Shown in pieces: positions 43,419 to 50,639 of a stretch of DNA of 64,000 nucleotides. Both the position numbers and the translations under genes were made by a program. The notes below the pieces were generated by a model. That model ran no database searches, had not been told where the DNA came from, and saw nothing but the letters and a program-made list of their open reading frames with translations. Each line of letters begins with the position of its first letter. Within the stretch, counting starts at the first letter, position 1. The DNA is taken from assembly GCA_035771165.1 (NCBI GenBank), contig JAWNZC010000003.1:576501-640500 (forward strand), read 5' to 3'. The DNA comes from Paragorgia papillata. Lineage: Eukaryota; Cnidaria; Anthozoa; Scleralcyonacea; Coralliidae.

Positions 43419-43573
43419 GCCAGGGTTTTTGTTTTGTTGCCGATGTTTGAAGTGTCCTATCGCAAATGTGTTAATTCCGTCTTCACATATAATTCGTTTG
43501 TCATCGTTAGCCGACAACGCGATTTTGTTAACATGCTCCGTATGTCATTGTCTAACAAATAATTCATAGATAA

Positions 43574-44146
43574 ATGATAATTTTATCCATTGATCCTGGA
43601 ATAGTCAACTTTGCATTTAGTGTTGATGAGTATCCAGACATCGCTAACGCTTCGTTAGACATCGCTGACTTCGCTAACGCTTCGTTGGACGCTTCGTTAG
43701 ACATTGCTGTTTTAGAACTTCAAAATACTTGCTTAGCAACGTCTGGACGAAAAGTAACACCAACCATTTTGAATAAAATTACAGAAATTATACAATCACA
43801 GTTTTTAACGTACGACATCACTCACGTGCTGATAGAAAAACAAATATCTAAAAACACCAACGCAATAAGAATAATGCAACACATATGGACTTTGGTAAAC
43901 ATTTTATTTCCAACAGTGAGTTTAGAACTTTATTCATCATATAACAAAACAAAAGTGTTTAACCAACATTTTGAAAAATATCATCAACGTAAAAAGTGGT
44001 CGGTTACTTTTGCAAAGGACTTAATGACCAAACGCAATGACACCACCACTTTTGAAAAACTATCATGTAAAAAAGCTGATGACATGGCAGACTGTATTCT
44101 CATGTCATACAGTTATTTTATTAAAAATTCTATAAATAAACAATGA
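43574..44146 (+). CDS. RuvC-like Holliday junction resolvase (poxvirus A22 type), left copy
   Basis: 190-residue RNase-H-fold nuclease expected to cut four-way or branched DNA, resolving replication intermediates before packaging. It opens with a strand ending in the first acidic residue (SIDPGIVNFAF, Asp7), has the second acidic motif HVLIEKQ (Glu88) and closes with KKADDMADCILM (Asp169/170 and Asp173), the order expected for RuvC/A22 enzymes. Residues about 22-45 are an insert of repeated NASLD/DIA units encoded by a tandem DNA repeat, and the right copy is 10 residues shorter here. The start lies in GATAAATG; the other viral genes have AATAAA. The stop overlaps the next start (ATGA), so the gene is coupled to the fibre gene downstream. 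The family call rests on motifs; an active enzyme is plausible because all acidic residues are present. Confidence 0.75.
   Translation: MIILSIDPGIVNFAFSVDEYPDIANASLDIADFANASLDASLDIAVLELQNTCLATSGRKVTPTILNKITEIIQSQFLTYDITHVLIEKQISKNTNAIRIMQHIWTLVNILFPTVSLELYSSYNKTKVFNQHFEKYHQRKKWSVTFAKDLMTKRNDTTTFEKLSCKKADDMADCILMSYSYFIKNSINKQ
43637..43713 (+). repeat. Tandem repeat inside the resolvase gene
   Basis: Imperfect repeats of GACATCGCT, AACGCTTCGTT and GACGCTTCGTT encode the NASLD/DIA insert. CTAACG and CGTTAG flank a three-base loop, making each unit a small hairpin. The right copy (58,740-58,790) has lost 30 bp in frame. The related word GACTTCGCT also appears outside genes just before two hairpins (50,895 and 51,348). 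Confidence 0.7.
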
Positions 44147-44967
44147 GCTATTACTATGGATATGGAAGACAAAGAAGATCAGCAGGAGGTGATGATTCTG
44201 ACTACGGAAAAAAAATTAAAGACCTTGAAAAGAAAATGAAAAATTTGGGCGTGGAAGAAAACTACAAAACAGTTTTTGATATTAACTTAACAAAAGCAGG
44301 TAAACACTTTGAAACTGTTGGTGGCGAAAGAAGACTAATCCAAGCTCGACAAGGTAACTCTGTTTTGTGGCAAGATGATAAATCCCATGCCCCAACATTT
44401 GGTTCTGATCCCATTGGTCCAGGCAAAGATTACATTGAGAACAAGGGTGGAAACTACATGATGTTTTGTAACACTGAAATGCAGTTTAACGATGTTTCTG
44501 TTTTTGTTGTTTGCACAGTAGTTGACACATCTGTTTCAGACGATTGGTGTTATCTTATTGGTAACGATAACGGTAATTATGACAAATATGTTAGCTTTAA
44601 ATCATACTCTTACTCCAAATTAATAGTTGGTGGTTTAAGACAAAACACTAAGAAAGAAATAGATGTTAATGTTGGGCACAGTATTCTAAGTAAGCATATT
44701 GTGTCATGTCATTGGTTGGGGACTGGAGGTATGATATATCTTAATGGAAAATTTTGTACAGGATCTGAATTTACATCGGACCTTGCAGATATAGGTAGTC
44801 CATTTGGGTCTGTATTTTTAAACAAAAGATTGTCTGGAACCCCATCAAACAATACCCAGCTGAAAGGAAAAATTTATGGGATTAAAATTGTTCATGGTCC
44901 ATTAACACCAGACGAGATCGTAAAAATTAACAAGAACATGATGAAGGAATATGGAAACTTCATATAA
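44143..44967 (+). CDS. LamG/concanavalin-like fibre protein, left copy
   Basis: 274 residues, probably a virion surface adhesin. Residues 1-7 are MSYYYGY, shared with the collagen-like neighbour. Residues about 8-22 are polar and basic/acidic, and 23-37 form a short lysine/glutamate-rich helix (KKIKDLEKKMKNLG) that could trimerise the protein. From about residue 40 the sequence is beta-rich and ends with GKIYGIKIVHGPLTPDEIVKINKNM-like features typical of the last strand and trailing helix of LamG-3/concanavalin-A-like domains. There is no signal peptide, as expected for a capsid spike assembled inside the cell. It overlaps the resolvase stop by four bases and lies 16 bp before the collagen-like gene. 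The fold is inferred from pattern; the ligand is unknown. Confidence 0.55.
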   Translation: MSYYYGYGRQRRSAGGDDSDYGKKIKDLEKKMKNLGVEENYKTVFDINLTKAGKHFETVGGERRLIQARQGNSVLWQDDKSHAPTFGSDPIGPGKDYIENKGGNYMMFCNTEMQFNDVSVFVVCTVVDTSVSDDWCYLIGNDNGNYDKYVSFKSYSYSKLIVGGLRQNTKKEIDVNVGHSILSKHIVSCHWLGTGGMIYLNGKFCTGSEFTSDLADIGSPFGSVFLNKRLSGTPSNNTQLKGKIYGIKIVHGPLTPDEIVKINKNMMKEYGNFI

Positions 44968-44983
44968 TATATATAAATAAACA

Positions 44984-46048
44984 ATGTCTTACTATTACGG
45001 TTATGACGATCCAGACTATCCATACGGTGGTGGTGAAAAAGGTGACGATGGTCAAGTTGGTCCAACCGGTCCAACTGGTCCAAAGGGTGACACTGGTTCA
45101 ACTGGTCCAAAAGGTAACACTGGCCAAGTTGGCCCAACTGGCCCAACTGGTCTAAAAGGTAACACTGGTTTAAAGGGTGACGATGGTAACACTGGAATTC
45201 GTGGTCCAAAGGGTGCTACTGGTAATGATGGTAACGATGGTAACATTGGTCCAACTGGACCAGTTGGTCCAAAGGGTGACAAAGGTGACCATGGTAATGA
45301 TGGTAATGATGGTCAAGTTGGTCCAGTTGGTCCAACTGGTCCAACTGGTATGACCGGTGCTGCTGCACAGAAGGGCGACAAAGGTGATCCGGGTGATGAC
45401 GGTGCAAAAGGTAACACTGGTAACATTGGTCCAGCCGGACCAACTGGTCCAATTGGTAAAACGGGTCCAGCTGGAATTCGTGGATTACCTGGTGGTAAGG
45501 GCTCTACTGGTTTACGTGGAATTCGTGGCCTTCGTGGTGTTACTGGAATTACAGGTCCAGCTGGTTCATTCTCCCAGCTAATAAAATACAAAAAAGATTC
45601 TGGAAAAACAAACCATAAAGGTGGTGCATGGGATAACACAAATAACGCTAGCACCCTACTTTCATTCACATCAACTCATGATACTGGTAAATACCTAGTA
45701 TCATATTGGTTTTTACTACAACCAGATGGGCACAAAATAGATCAGCAAAGTAAGAAATCTTCATGGTTTGATGGAGCAACTTACAACGCATATTTTGATT
45801 TAAAAACAAACCTATACCATGGGGATATTGCAGACAGATCAAACAAACTCTCAGGTCTTGAATCAATAACCATGGGTCGAACATATAATGAAAACCTTCC
45901 ACATCGTATTTTCTGTCAAGGCATCGCAACAATAAAAAAGGGGATCCAAATGTCATTACACTCATATTCTGGTTCTATTGGTGACGACTATACCTACTTG
46001 TTTTTTAACGTGTGGGATGTTGAAGTCAACCTACTTAAGATCAACTGA
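44984..46048 (+). CDS. Collagen-like fibre protein, left copy
   Basis: 354 residues. After the shared N-terminus MSYYYGY and an acidic stretch, residues about 17-194 are almost uninterrupted Gly-X-Y triplets rich in GPTGP, GPKGD and GNTG, which would form a trimeric collagen helix. Residues about 195-354 form a globular head with beta-rich segments ([19 protein letters not shown] and a C-terminal [12 protein letters not shown]) suggestive of a C1q/TNF-like trimeric domain. The architecture is anchor, shaft and knob, as in viral fibres; receptor binding is inferred. AATAAA lies at 44,976-44,981, just before the start. It converges with the gene on the opposite strand, with a perfect hairpin between the two stops. 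Collagen repeats are common in aquatic-animal and giant viruses and do not identify the family. Confidence 0.8.
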   Translation: MSYYYGYDDPDYPYGGGEKGDDGQVGPTGPTGPKGDTGSTGPKGNTGQVGPTGPTGLKGNTGLKGDDGNTGIRGPKGATGNDGNDGNIGPTGPVGPKGDKGDHGNDGNDGQVGPVGPTGPTGMTGAAAQKGDKGDPGDDGAKGNTGNIGPAGPTGPIGKTGPAGIRGLPGGKGSTGLRGIRGLRGVTGITGPAGSFSQLIKYKKDSGKTNHKGGAWDNTNNASTLLSFTSTHDTGKYLVSYWFLLQPDGHKIDQQSKKSSWFDGATYNAYFDLKTNLYHGDIADRSNKLSGLESITMGRTYNENLPHRIFCQGIATIKKGIQMSLHSYSGSIGDDYTYLFFNVWDVEVNLLKIN

Positions 46049-46055
46049 AGAACTG

Positions 46056-46085
46056 AATTTCCTAAGAAAAAAATCTTAGGAAATT
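46056..46085. terminator. Hairpin between convergent genes, left arm
   Basis: AATTTCCTAAGA and TCTTAGGAAATT form a perfect 12-bp stem with a six-A loop. It lies eight bases after the collagen-like stop and just before the stop of the convergent gene, so it can serve both transcripts. A role in 3'-end formation is inferred from position. Confidence 0.55.
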
Positions 46086-46091
46086 GTTAAT

Positions 46092-46532
46092 TTACATTTC
46101 ATGTTCAAACAGATTAAAAGTTTCATCATCAGTTTCTGGTAACCATTTGTTGTCATTAAATGTTTTTAAATAGTCTTGTACCCACACAGGTGTATTTACC
46201 CTTGGTTTAGGTTTGGTATATGGAACCAAATACTCATTACCACCACATTCCACAATTCTTTTTTTCTTAAAATATTTTTTAATATCATCAAACTCAATTA
46301 AATAGTATAACTGAGTTTTTTCGTAGTAAACTTTAGTCATGTAAACATGTTCGTTCAAAACCATTTTGAACATTGACGTTAATGAACAACCAATTGCATA
46401 GCTTTTAGGTTGTTTTTGTAGTTCAGTCAAAAACACCCAATTTTTTTCAAGTAAGTCAACTTGGAATATTATACGGTTTGCATAAACTTTTGTTTTGAAC
46501 CTATTGAAACATGGCATTTTGTTTTTTTCCAA
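46092..46532 (-). CDS. Unknown viral protein, left copy with 5' frameshift
   Basis: I do not recognise this protein. The 146-residue frame is basic and aromatic-rich, with no clear membrane segment, and ends in an acidic tail (ETDDETFNLFEHEM). Its true start is probably the ATG at the edge of the 28-bp palindrome (46,572). In this copy a run of seven T (46,522-46,528; seven A on the coding strand), against six in the right arm, shifts the frame after about 15 codons, so only an internal start (MEKNK or MPCFN) gives the frame shown. Either the indel is a real lesion after duplication or a homopolymer sequencing error. It is transcribed away from the 269-aa gene, sharing its promoter, and converges on the collagen-like gene. 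Confidence 0.6.
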   Translation of the reverse strand: MEKNKMPCFNRFKTKVYANRIIFQVDLLEKNWVFLTELQKQPKSYAIGCSLTSMFKMVLNEHVYMTKVYYEKTQLYYLIEFDDIKKYFKKKRIVECGGNEYLVPYTKPKPRVNTPVWVQDYLKTFNDNKWLPETDDETFNLFEHEM

Positions 46533-46569
46533 GTAAATCTTGAAAGTAGTAAACTGTTACGTTTAAATT

Positions 46570-46597
46570 CATCTCTTTATTATATAATAAAGAGATG
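46570..46597. promoter_or_regulatory. 28-bp perfect palindrome carrying both divergent start codons, left arm
   Basis: The half-site CATCTCTTTATTAT is followed by its exact reverse complement. The outer three bases on each side are the ATG codons of the two divergent genes (46,570-46,572 minus strand, 46,595-46,597 plus strand). The centre is TATA-like (TTATATAA) and each half contains AATAAA. It is a symmetric bidirectional start site with essentially no 5' leader between it and either reading frame. Confidence 0.75.
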
Positions 46598-47404
46598 ATT
46601 AATGTTTTAAAGTTTTATATTCATCAAGTTTCAGAAAAACGTGCTGAAACTTATTCCGAGTCATGGTTTAACATTGGTAAAGTTATTCACACTTACTTAC
46701 CTACCAACAAAGGGTTAAAACTATTTCATGAATTTTCACAACGTCATGAAAGTTACAACCCCGCGATATGTTGCCAAAAATGGGAGTTGTACAAAAGAGT
46801 ATCACCGAATCACATTATTACTCTTAAAAAATATGTGTTTAAAGATAGCACTATATACAACCCAGACCATGAGTTACTTGTATCAAATGAAATTTATAGA
46901 TTTGTAACCACCGTAATTGTTCCCAAGTTGTCAATCCGCAGACTTCGGAACACCAAACAACTTAATGATCTTTGTTCCGCATTGTATCATATGTCTGATG
47001 GTGGTGACGACCCTGAAAAATTTTGTAAAAGAATTACTGATGGCAATCTTCAACATTATTTTGTATCTACCTGGGAAAACGAAAAATTTTATAACATATG
47101 TGGTTTAAATCATATCATTTCTTGGTTTAACACCGACGAACAACGCAAACCACATCCAAAAGCAACAAACATTAAAGAATACTCACCAACTAACGAACAG
47201 TGGTTAAATATTACCAAACTGTACCTAAAAACGTATGACGATGCAGGTCATACACCAAGATACTTTAAAGTTACTGCAGAAAGAGCTAACCAACTAAAAC
47301 CTATCGTTGCAAAACAAAAACAAATAGAAAAAGCACGTAACGTTAATAAGTTTGAACTAGCTTCAATCTTATCATTACAAAAGTTTAACATGATGCTTGA
47401 ATAG
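46595..47404 (+). CDS. 269-aa protein with possible primase C-terminal (PriCT-2-like) motif, left copy
   Basis: No enzyme is recognised with certainty. Residues about 15-70 (SESWFNIGKVIHTYLP, then GLKLFHEFSQRHESYN, then CCQKWELYKR) resemble the PriCT-2 domain found after the catalytic domain of D5-type primase-helicases, with its W..IG..LH, GL.LF..FS and C...W spacing. The remainder is basic and helical, ending in KFELASILSLQKFNMMLE. No primase catalytic acidic triad and no Walker helicase are present, so it could be a stand-alone DNA-binding relative or a remnant of a replication protein. Its start codon forms one edge of the 28-bp palindrome. The right-arm protein is identical. Confidence 0.45.
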   Translation: MINVLKFYIHQVSEKRAETYSESWFNIGKVIHTYLPTNKGLKLFHEFSQRHESYNPAICCQKWELYKRVSPNHIITLKKYVFKDSTIYNPDHELLVSNEIYRFVTTVIVPKLSIRRLRNTKQLNDLCSALYHMSDGGDDPEKFCKRITDGNLQHYFVSTWENEKFYNICGLNHIISWFNTDEQRKPHPKATNIKEYSPTNEQWLNITKLYLKTYDDAGHTPRYFKVTAERANQLKPIVAKQKQIEKARNVNKFELASILSLQKFNMMLE

Positions 47405-47438
47405 CTATTGCATACTTTTAAACAAAAAAACAACTAGA

Positions 47439-47474
47439 AATAGCTAGCTACAAAACAAAAACAAGCTAGCTATT
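47439..47474. terminator. Hairpin after the 269-aa gene, left arm
   Basis: AATAGCTAGCT pairs with AGCTAGCTATT (11 bp, 14-base loop), 35 bases after the 269-aa stop and 24 before the next start. AATAGCTATT at the stop codon is itself a small palindrome. Confidence 0.5.
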
Positions 47475-47497
47475 ACACAAAAAAATACATTAATAAA

Positions 47498-47854
47498 ATG
47501 GACAATGAACAAACAATTACAAAAATTCCAGATGAACGACCAAAAAACCCAAAAAGAGTTGAACAAGGAAAAAGGTTAGCCGCAATGAGTAAAGCTGCAA
47601 AACAAGCTAAAAAAGACCGACTAAACATGGACGTAGAAAAAGACGTCACACGAAGCGTTACAGACAACCAAGAAACCGATATGTCATTTATATCAAACAC
47701 AGGAACAATACTTGGTACATGTTGTACACTGATACTGACGTACATTGCATACAGCCGATGGACGCAACAACAACCAGAACAACCAACAAAACCACAACCC
47801 AAACCACAACAAAACCCTGTTGTTTACAAAGATCTTTCACAATATGATCTTTAA
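47498..47854 (+). CDS. Small basic single-pass membrane protein, left copy
   Basis: 118 residues of unknown function. The N-terminal half is strongly basic (KNPKRVEQGKRLAAMSKAAK) and would bind nucleic acid or capsid. One hydrophobic segment, about residues 64-87 (FISNTGTILGTCCTLILTYIAY), is followed by a Pro/Gln/Lys-rich linker and a conserved end VVYKDLSQYDL. It sits directly upstream of the capsid gene, a position where Polinton-like elements often carry a small membrane or minor virion protein, so a virion role is inferred. The start is in AATAAAATG. The 3' half lies in the tract that differs between the arms; the right copy is 121 residues with a rearranged Pro/Gln linker. Confidence 0.6.
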   Translation: MDNEQTITKIPDERPKNPKRVEQGKRLAAMSKAAKQAKKDRLNMDVEKDVTRSVTDNQETDMSFISNTGTILGTCCTLILTYIAYSRWTQQQPEQPTKPQPKPQQNPVVYKDLSQYDL

Positions 47855-48998
47855 AAAAAATTTTTATGTATGAAAAATTCATACATAAAAAACACTAATA
47901 AATGAACACTGAAAGACAAGTTAAATTAATTCCGGGTTACAACCGACTTCACAAAAGTGTGATAACCGGTGAACGAGCCCGAAATGTAATAACATTTAAT
48001 CCAAACTCGGCTAATCCTGGTGAAGTGATTTACATTCACATACCAAAACTTAAACCAGGAACCACGTTAGTACCTGACAGAATGTTCCTTTTGTTTGATT
48101 TTAAAAACAAAAACACCAAGTCATGGTTTAACAACAACCTGGCAAAACAACTGCAAGAACGTTTAGAAGTACGTTTTGCTGGTGAAAAGGTGTATGATAA
48201 CACAGGTGAAAGCCTGCTGTCAACATATGAAGACCTGTGGTTAGACGCACACGAACGTGCTAACATGATTGAAGATGGTATCGCGACAGAAAATCAGCGA
48301 AAACTGATCTCTAAGTCTGATGATGCCAATGCTGACGCATACGCAGCTGTGTATGGAACCAAACAACGAATTCAGTTAGGTAAAATCATGAAAGATCATG
48401 GTTTGTATGCACCGCATAGCATGGCTAACGATCTTCAGTACATTATTACCTTACCCAAAGCCACAGATATCATGACGGCACAATCTAGTCAGAGTGTAGG
48501 TGGTTACTCACTAGAGAACATTGAACTTGAATACGAAACAATTAACAACTTTGTTTTAGTTCAGGAAATAGAATCCACATACAACATTGGTCGTGCACTT
48601 TCCTTCGAACATGTGACGTTAATGAAAACCACACCATGGGCAAAGGAACTAACTTTGATCAATGAAACAATCAACTTACCAAGACAGAGTATGAAAGCTG
48701 TTGTCATGCTGTTCACGAAATCTGTACGTGGTGGTTCTGAAGAATACATTTACCCAAACATTGAACGCGTGAAAATTACCATTGAAGGAATACCTAACAG
48801 TATTTTCTCACAAGGTATTCCCAAACGTAGGTTGTTTGAAGAAGCTGAAAGACTATTTAGACAATCAGACTATCCAACAGTGAAAGCTGAAGAGTTTTTC
48901 ACATCAGAAAAGTTTGCACTTGTTGTTGACCTCCGTTCCATTAACGATAACAACGTTTACGGTAACGGAACCAAGCTTTTAACAACACAATCAGGTAT
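47697..48998. other. Diverged tract between the two arms (left copy)
   Basis: Within otherwise near-identical arms this tract of about 1.3 kb differs at roughly one base in ten in the stretches I aligned by eye, mostly at third codon positions. It covers the 3' half of the small membrane protein gene, the intergenic hairpin and nearly the whole capsid gene. Both edges are abrupt: identity resumes at ATGCTTGAAATCC (48,999) and upstream of AACACAGGAAC (47,697). Confidence 0.85.
47861..47891. terminator. Hairpin before the capsid gene, left arm only
   Basis: TTTTTATGTATGAA pairs with TTCATACATAAAAA (14 bp, 3-base loop), between the membrane protein stop and the capsid start. The right arm has only a short A-rich spacer here, so the hairpin distinguishes the two parental strains. 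Confidence 0.6.
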
Positions 48999-49113
48999 AA
49001 TGCTTGAAATCCAGAAACTAGCAACAACAACCGATCTAAAATGTCATATCTTCATTCTCTCAGATGCTGTACTAAAGGTACAAGCTGGTGCATTTCAGAG
49101 TGTGAATTACTAA
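47902..49113 (+). CDS. Major capsid protein (probable double jelly roll), left copy
   Basis: 403 residues, within the size range of compact double-jelly-roll capsid proteins. The sequence is beta-rich with few cysteines and no signal peptide. It resembles capsid proteins of Polinton-like elements in invertebrate genomes, for example in the block GEKVYDNTGESLLSTYEDLW (about residues 93-112) and the run GTKQRIQLGKIMKDHGLYAP. It would form pseudo-hexameric capsomers. Support comes from context: it is followed after four bases by the packaging ATPase and then the penton-like protein, the conserved morphogenesis order. The start is in CTAATAAATG. Compared with the right copy, 13 residues differ, clustered at about 187-193 and 269-278, probably exposed loops. 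Assignment is by pattern and synteny; structure prediction would settle it. Confidence 0.72.
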   Translation: MNTERQVKLIPGYNRLHKSVITGERARNVITFNPNSANPGEVIYIHIPKLKPGTTLVPDRMFLLFDFKNKNTKSWFNNNLAKQLQERLEVRFAGEKVYDNTGESLLSTYEDLWLDAHERANMIEDGIATENQRKLISKSDDANADAYAAVYGTKQRIQLGKIMKDHGLYAPHSMANDLQYIITLPKATDIMTAQSSQSVGGYSLENIELEYETINNFVLVQEIESTYNIGRALSFEHVTLMKTTPWAKELTLINETINLPRQSMKAVVMLFTKSVRGGSEEYIYPNIERVKITIEGIPNSIFSQGIPKRRLFEEAERLFRQSDYPTVKAEEFFTSEKFALVVDLRSINDNNVYGNGTKLLTTQSGIMLEIQKLATTTDLKCHIFILSDAVLKVQAGAFQSVNY

Positions 49114-49117
49114 ATAA

Positions 49118-49699
49118 ATGATGCCATTTAATATGATCATTGTGGGTATGACAAGTTGTGGAAAAACTCACTACCTGCTAAACATGTTAGAAAACCACAA
49201 AAAACAATTTGAAAACATATTTTTAATATGTCCTACGTTTCTATGGAACAAAACGTATCTTGAGTGGCAACACCTTGACGACCCAAGATTTTTTGTTATT
49301 TCATGCGATCAAGACCAATCAGATGATTTTTTAAAATACATAGTTGACTACTGTAAAGGCACACCAAGTTTAATTATTCTTGATGACTGTGCATCTGGTC
49401 AAAGTGTAAAAAACCGAACAAGTGAACTAGTAAAACTTGGTTTTGGTGCAAGACATATGGATATAAGTACAGTAGTAATAACACAACAGTTAGCCAGTAT
49501 TGCAAAACCATACCGAGAAAACATATCAAAACTGGTTACGTTCTACAACCCAAACAAAAAAGACATGCAAGTTATTCTTGATGATTACCTTGACGTTACA
49601 AAAGATGAAGAAAAAAATATAAAAGAAACACTAAAATCTAAAAAATATTCAAAACTTGAAATAGAACTTAAACATCCATACTCACACACTATTTGTTAA
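49118..49699 (+). CDS. Genome-packaging ATPase (A32/FtsK-HerA type), left copy
   Basis: 193-residue P-loop ATPase expected to drive DNA into the capsid. Walker A is GMTSCGKT (residues 10-17), Walker B is SLIILDD (84-90), and a sensor-like TQQLAS follows at 122-127 with Arg133 as a possible arginine finger. The spacing fits the compact A32-like packaging ATPases of Polintons, virophages and large DNA viruses. The protein is short, lacking extra N- or C-terminal domains. The gene follows the capsid stop by four bases, with AATAAATG at the start. Two ATG codons are adjacent; the first fits the AATAAATG rule. The right-arm copy encodes an identical protein. Confidence 0.88.
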   Translation: MMPFNMIIVGMTSCGKTHYLLNMLENHKKQFENIFLICPTFLWNKTYLEWQHLDDPRFFVISCDQDQSDDFLKYIVDYCKGTPSLIILDDCASGQSVKNRTSELVKLGFGARHMDISTVVITQQLASIAKPYRENISKLVTFYNPNKKDMQVILDDYLDVTKDEEKNIKETLKSKKYSKLEIELKHPYSHTIC

Positions 49700-49710
49700 A
49701 AACTTAAAAG

Positions 49711-49736
49711 ATTCATATTTTTTAAAAAATATGAAT
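49711..49736. terminator. 26-bp perfect palindrome after the ATPase gene, left arm
   Basis: ATTCATATTTTTT followed by its exact reverse complement, located 11 bases after the ATPase stop and 17 bases before the next start. As a hairpin it would mark the ATPase transcript end. Confidence 0.55.
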
Positions 49737-49753
49737 GTTATTCACGTTAATAA

Positions 49754-50380
49754 ATGAGAAACTTAAGAATTTTACTAAAAAAAGGTCAAACGACTGTTAG
49801 GTTTGCAGATCCACTGATTATTGATGACAACGAAATAATAGTGAAATGTGCAACCGTATTTTGGGATTACAACAACCTAACTAAGCCAACACACGTCACA
49901 CATGGCTCACAAAAAATTCATTTTTACAATGGATACTGGACAGCAGCCATGATCATGGAAAAACTTAAGGAAAACAACGTTGTATGTAAATTACTACCAT
50001 ACAGTTGTAAAATTAGAATAACACCTGAAAAAAACTTTGCGTTACTCAATCTTGCACCACTGTTAGGTTATCCAACATCAACTGTAATCAGAGCTGGGAA
50101 ATCTTTGGTTAGTCCTGATCCCGTTGATGTAAACCTTGACATGAGATTTGTTTGTATTAGATGTAACATGATTGACGGATCAATGACATCATTTACAGGA
50201 AAACGTGATCGTACGGCAGCCGTACTTCCAATCACAACAACGCAAATACTAAAAGGTTCCGTTGAACACTTTGCAGACATAAATTCCACGGCTAGACTGG
50301 ATAACGGTGTTTACAACGAACTTGAATTTGAAACATCTCATGCTGTTGGTGACATTTTACTTGAATTATGTATTAAATAA
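49754..50380 (+). CDS. Penton-like minor capsid protein, complete copy
   Basis: 208 residues, beta-rich, without signal peptide or membrane segment. It opens with MRNLRILLKKGQTTVRFADP, followed by alternating hydrophobic strands, and has a central NLAPLLGYP turn. Size, pattern and position right after capsid and ATPase genes match the single-jelly-roll penton (minor capsid) proteins of Polinton-like elements, which plug the five-fold vertices. The vertex is also where the two fibre-like proteins would attach. The start is in TTAATAAATG, and the stop overlaps the AATAAA before the next gene. This is the only complete copy: the inverted-repeat breakpoint at 50,163 falls inside it and the mirror copy ends there. 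The identity is an inference from context. Confidence 0.55.
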   Translation: MRNLRILLKKGQTTVRFADPLIIDDNEIIVKCATVFWDYNNLTKPTHVTHGSQKIHFYNGYWTAAMIMEKLKENNVVCKLLPYSCKIRITPEKNFALLNLAPLLGYPTSTVIRAGKSLVSPDPVDVNLDMRFVCIRCNMIDGSMTSFTGKRDRTAAVLPITTTQILKGSVEHFADINSTARLDNGVYNELEFETSHAVGDILLELCIK

Positions 50381-50383
50381 ACA

Positions 50384-50611
50384 ATGGCAGATCAAGATAC
50401 CATCTCAGAAAAATACTTTAACAGAATTTACTTGGGTAAACTTATTGCAATAAGCTGTGGTGTGCAAGCAGCTCAGGAATTCATGTTAGAAAAAAAAACT
50501 AAAACTATCACAAAAAATTTAAAAAATTTTTTAATAATTGCTGTTGGTGTTACCGTGGGTTACTCGGTGTACGTAAATTATGACGAGCTTCGTTTAAAAA
50601 ACATATTATAA
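50384..50611 (+). CDS. Small membrane protein, 75 aa
   Basis: Unknown function. A polar N-terminus is followed by a moderately hydrophobic stretch (about residues 18-34), a lysine-rich link and a clear membrane segment FLIIAVGVTVGYSVYV (about 49-64). It starts three bases after the penton-like stop, with AATAAACAATG as the leader. It lies in a run of small membrane proteins in the morphogenesis block, suggesting an inner-membrane or minor virion component; this is inferred. Confidence 0.55.
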   Translation: MADQDTISEKYFNRIYLGKLIAISCGVQAAQEFMLEKKTKTITKNLKNFLIIAVGVTVGYSVYVNYDELRLKNIL

Positions 50612-50639
50612 AAAAATTCACACAAAAAAACACTAATAA

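Larger units (their letters stand above)
43285..43573 (+). repeat. Left terminal noncoding region (outer terminal inverted repeat)
   Basis: 289 noncoding bases between the element end and the resolvase start, repeated inverted at the other end. It contains the terminal AGTAGTAGGAATGTGCCGG, a hairpin at 43,343-43,366, four evenly spaced ACGT boxes (43,371-43,406) and a repeated 14-mer GTCATTGTCTAACA (43,405-43,418 and 43,544-43,557). In linear viruses with terminal repeats this position normally holds the replication origin and packaging signals; that role is inferred here. Confidence 0.85.
43285..50163 (+). repeat. Left arm of the giant inverted repeat
   Basis: From the AG terminus to the GATG at 50,160-50,163 this sequence is matched in reverse complement by 52,296-59,319. 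Most of it is identical or nearly so. Exceptions are a diverged tract at about 47,697-48,998, a 30-bp length difference in the resolvase gene, a single-base homopolymer difference at 46,522-46,528, and an extra 189 bp at the right terminus. Confidence 0.95.

Noticed and set aside
44892..45669. Pro- or Leu/Asp-rich frames antisense to the collagen-like genes (also 56,776-57,553)
   Set aside because: These are shadows of the Gly-X-Y codon repeat on the other strand.
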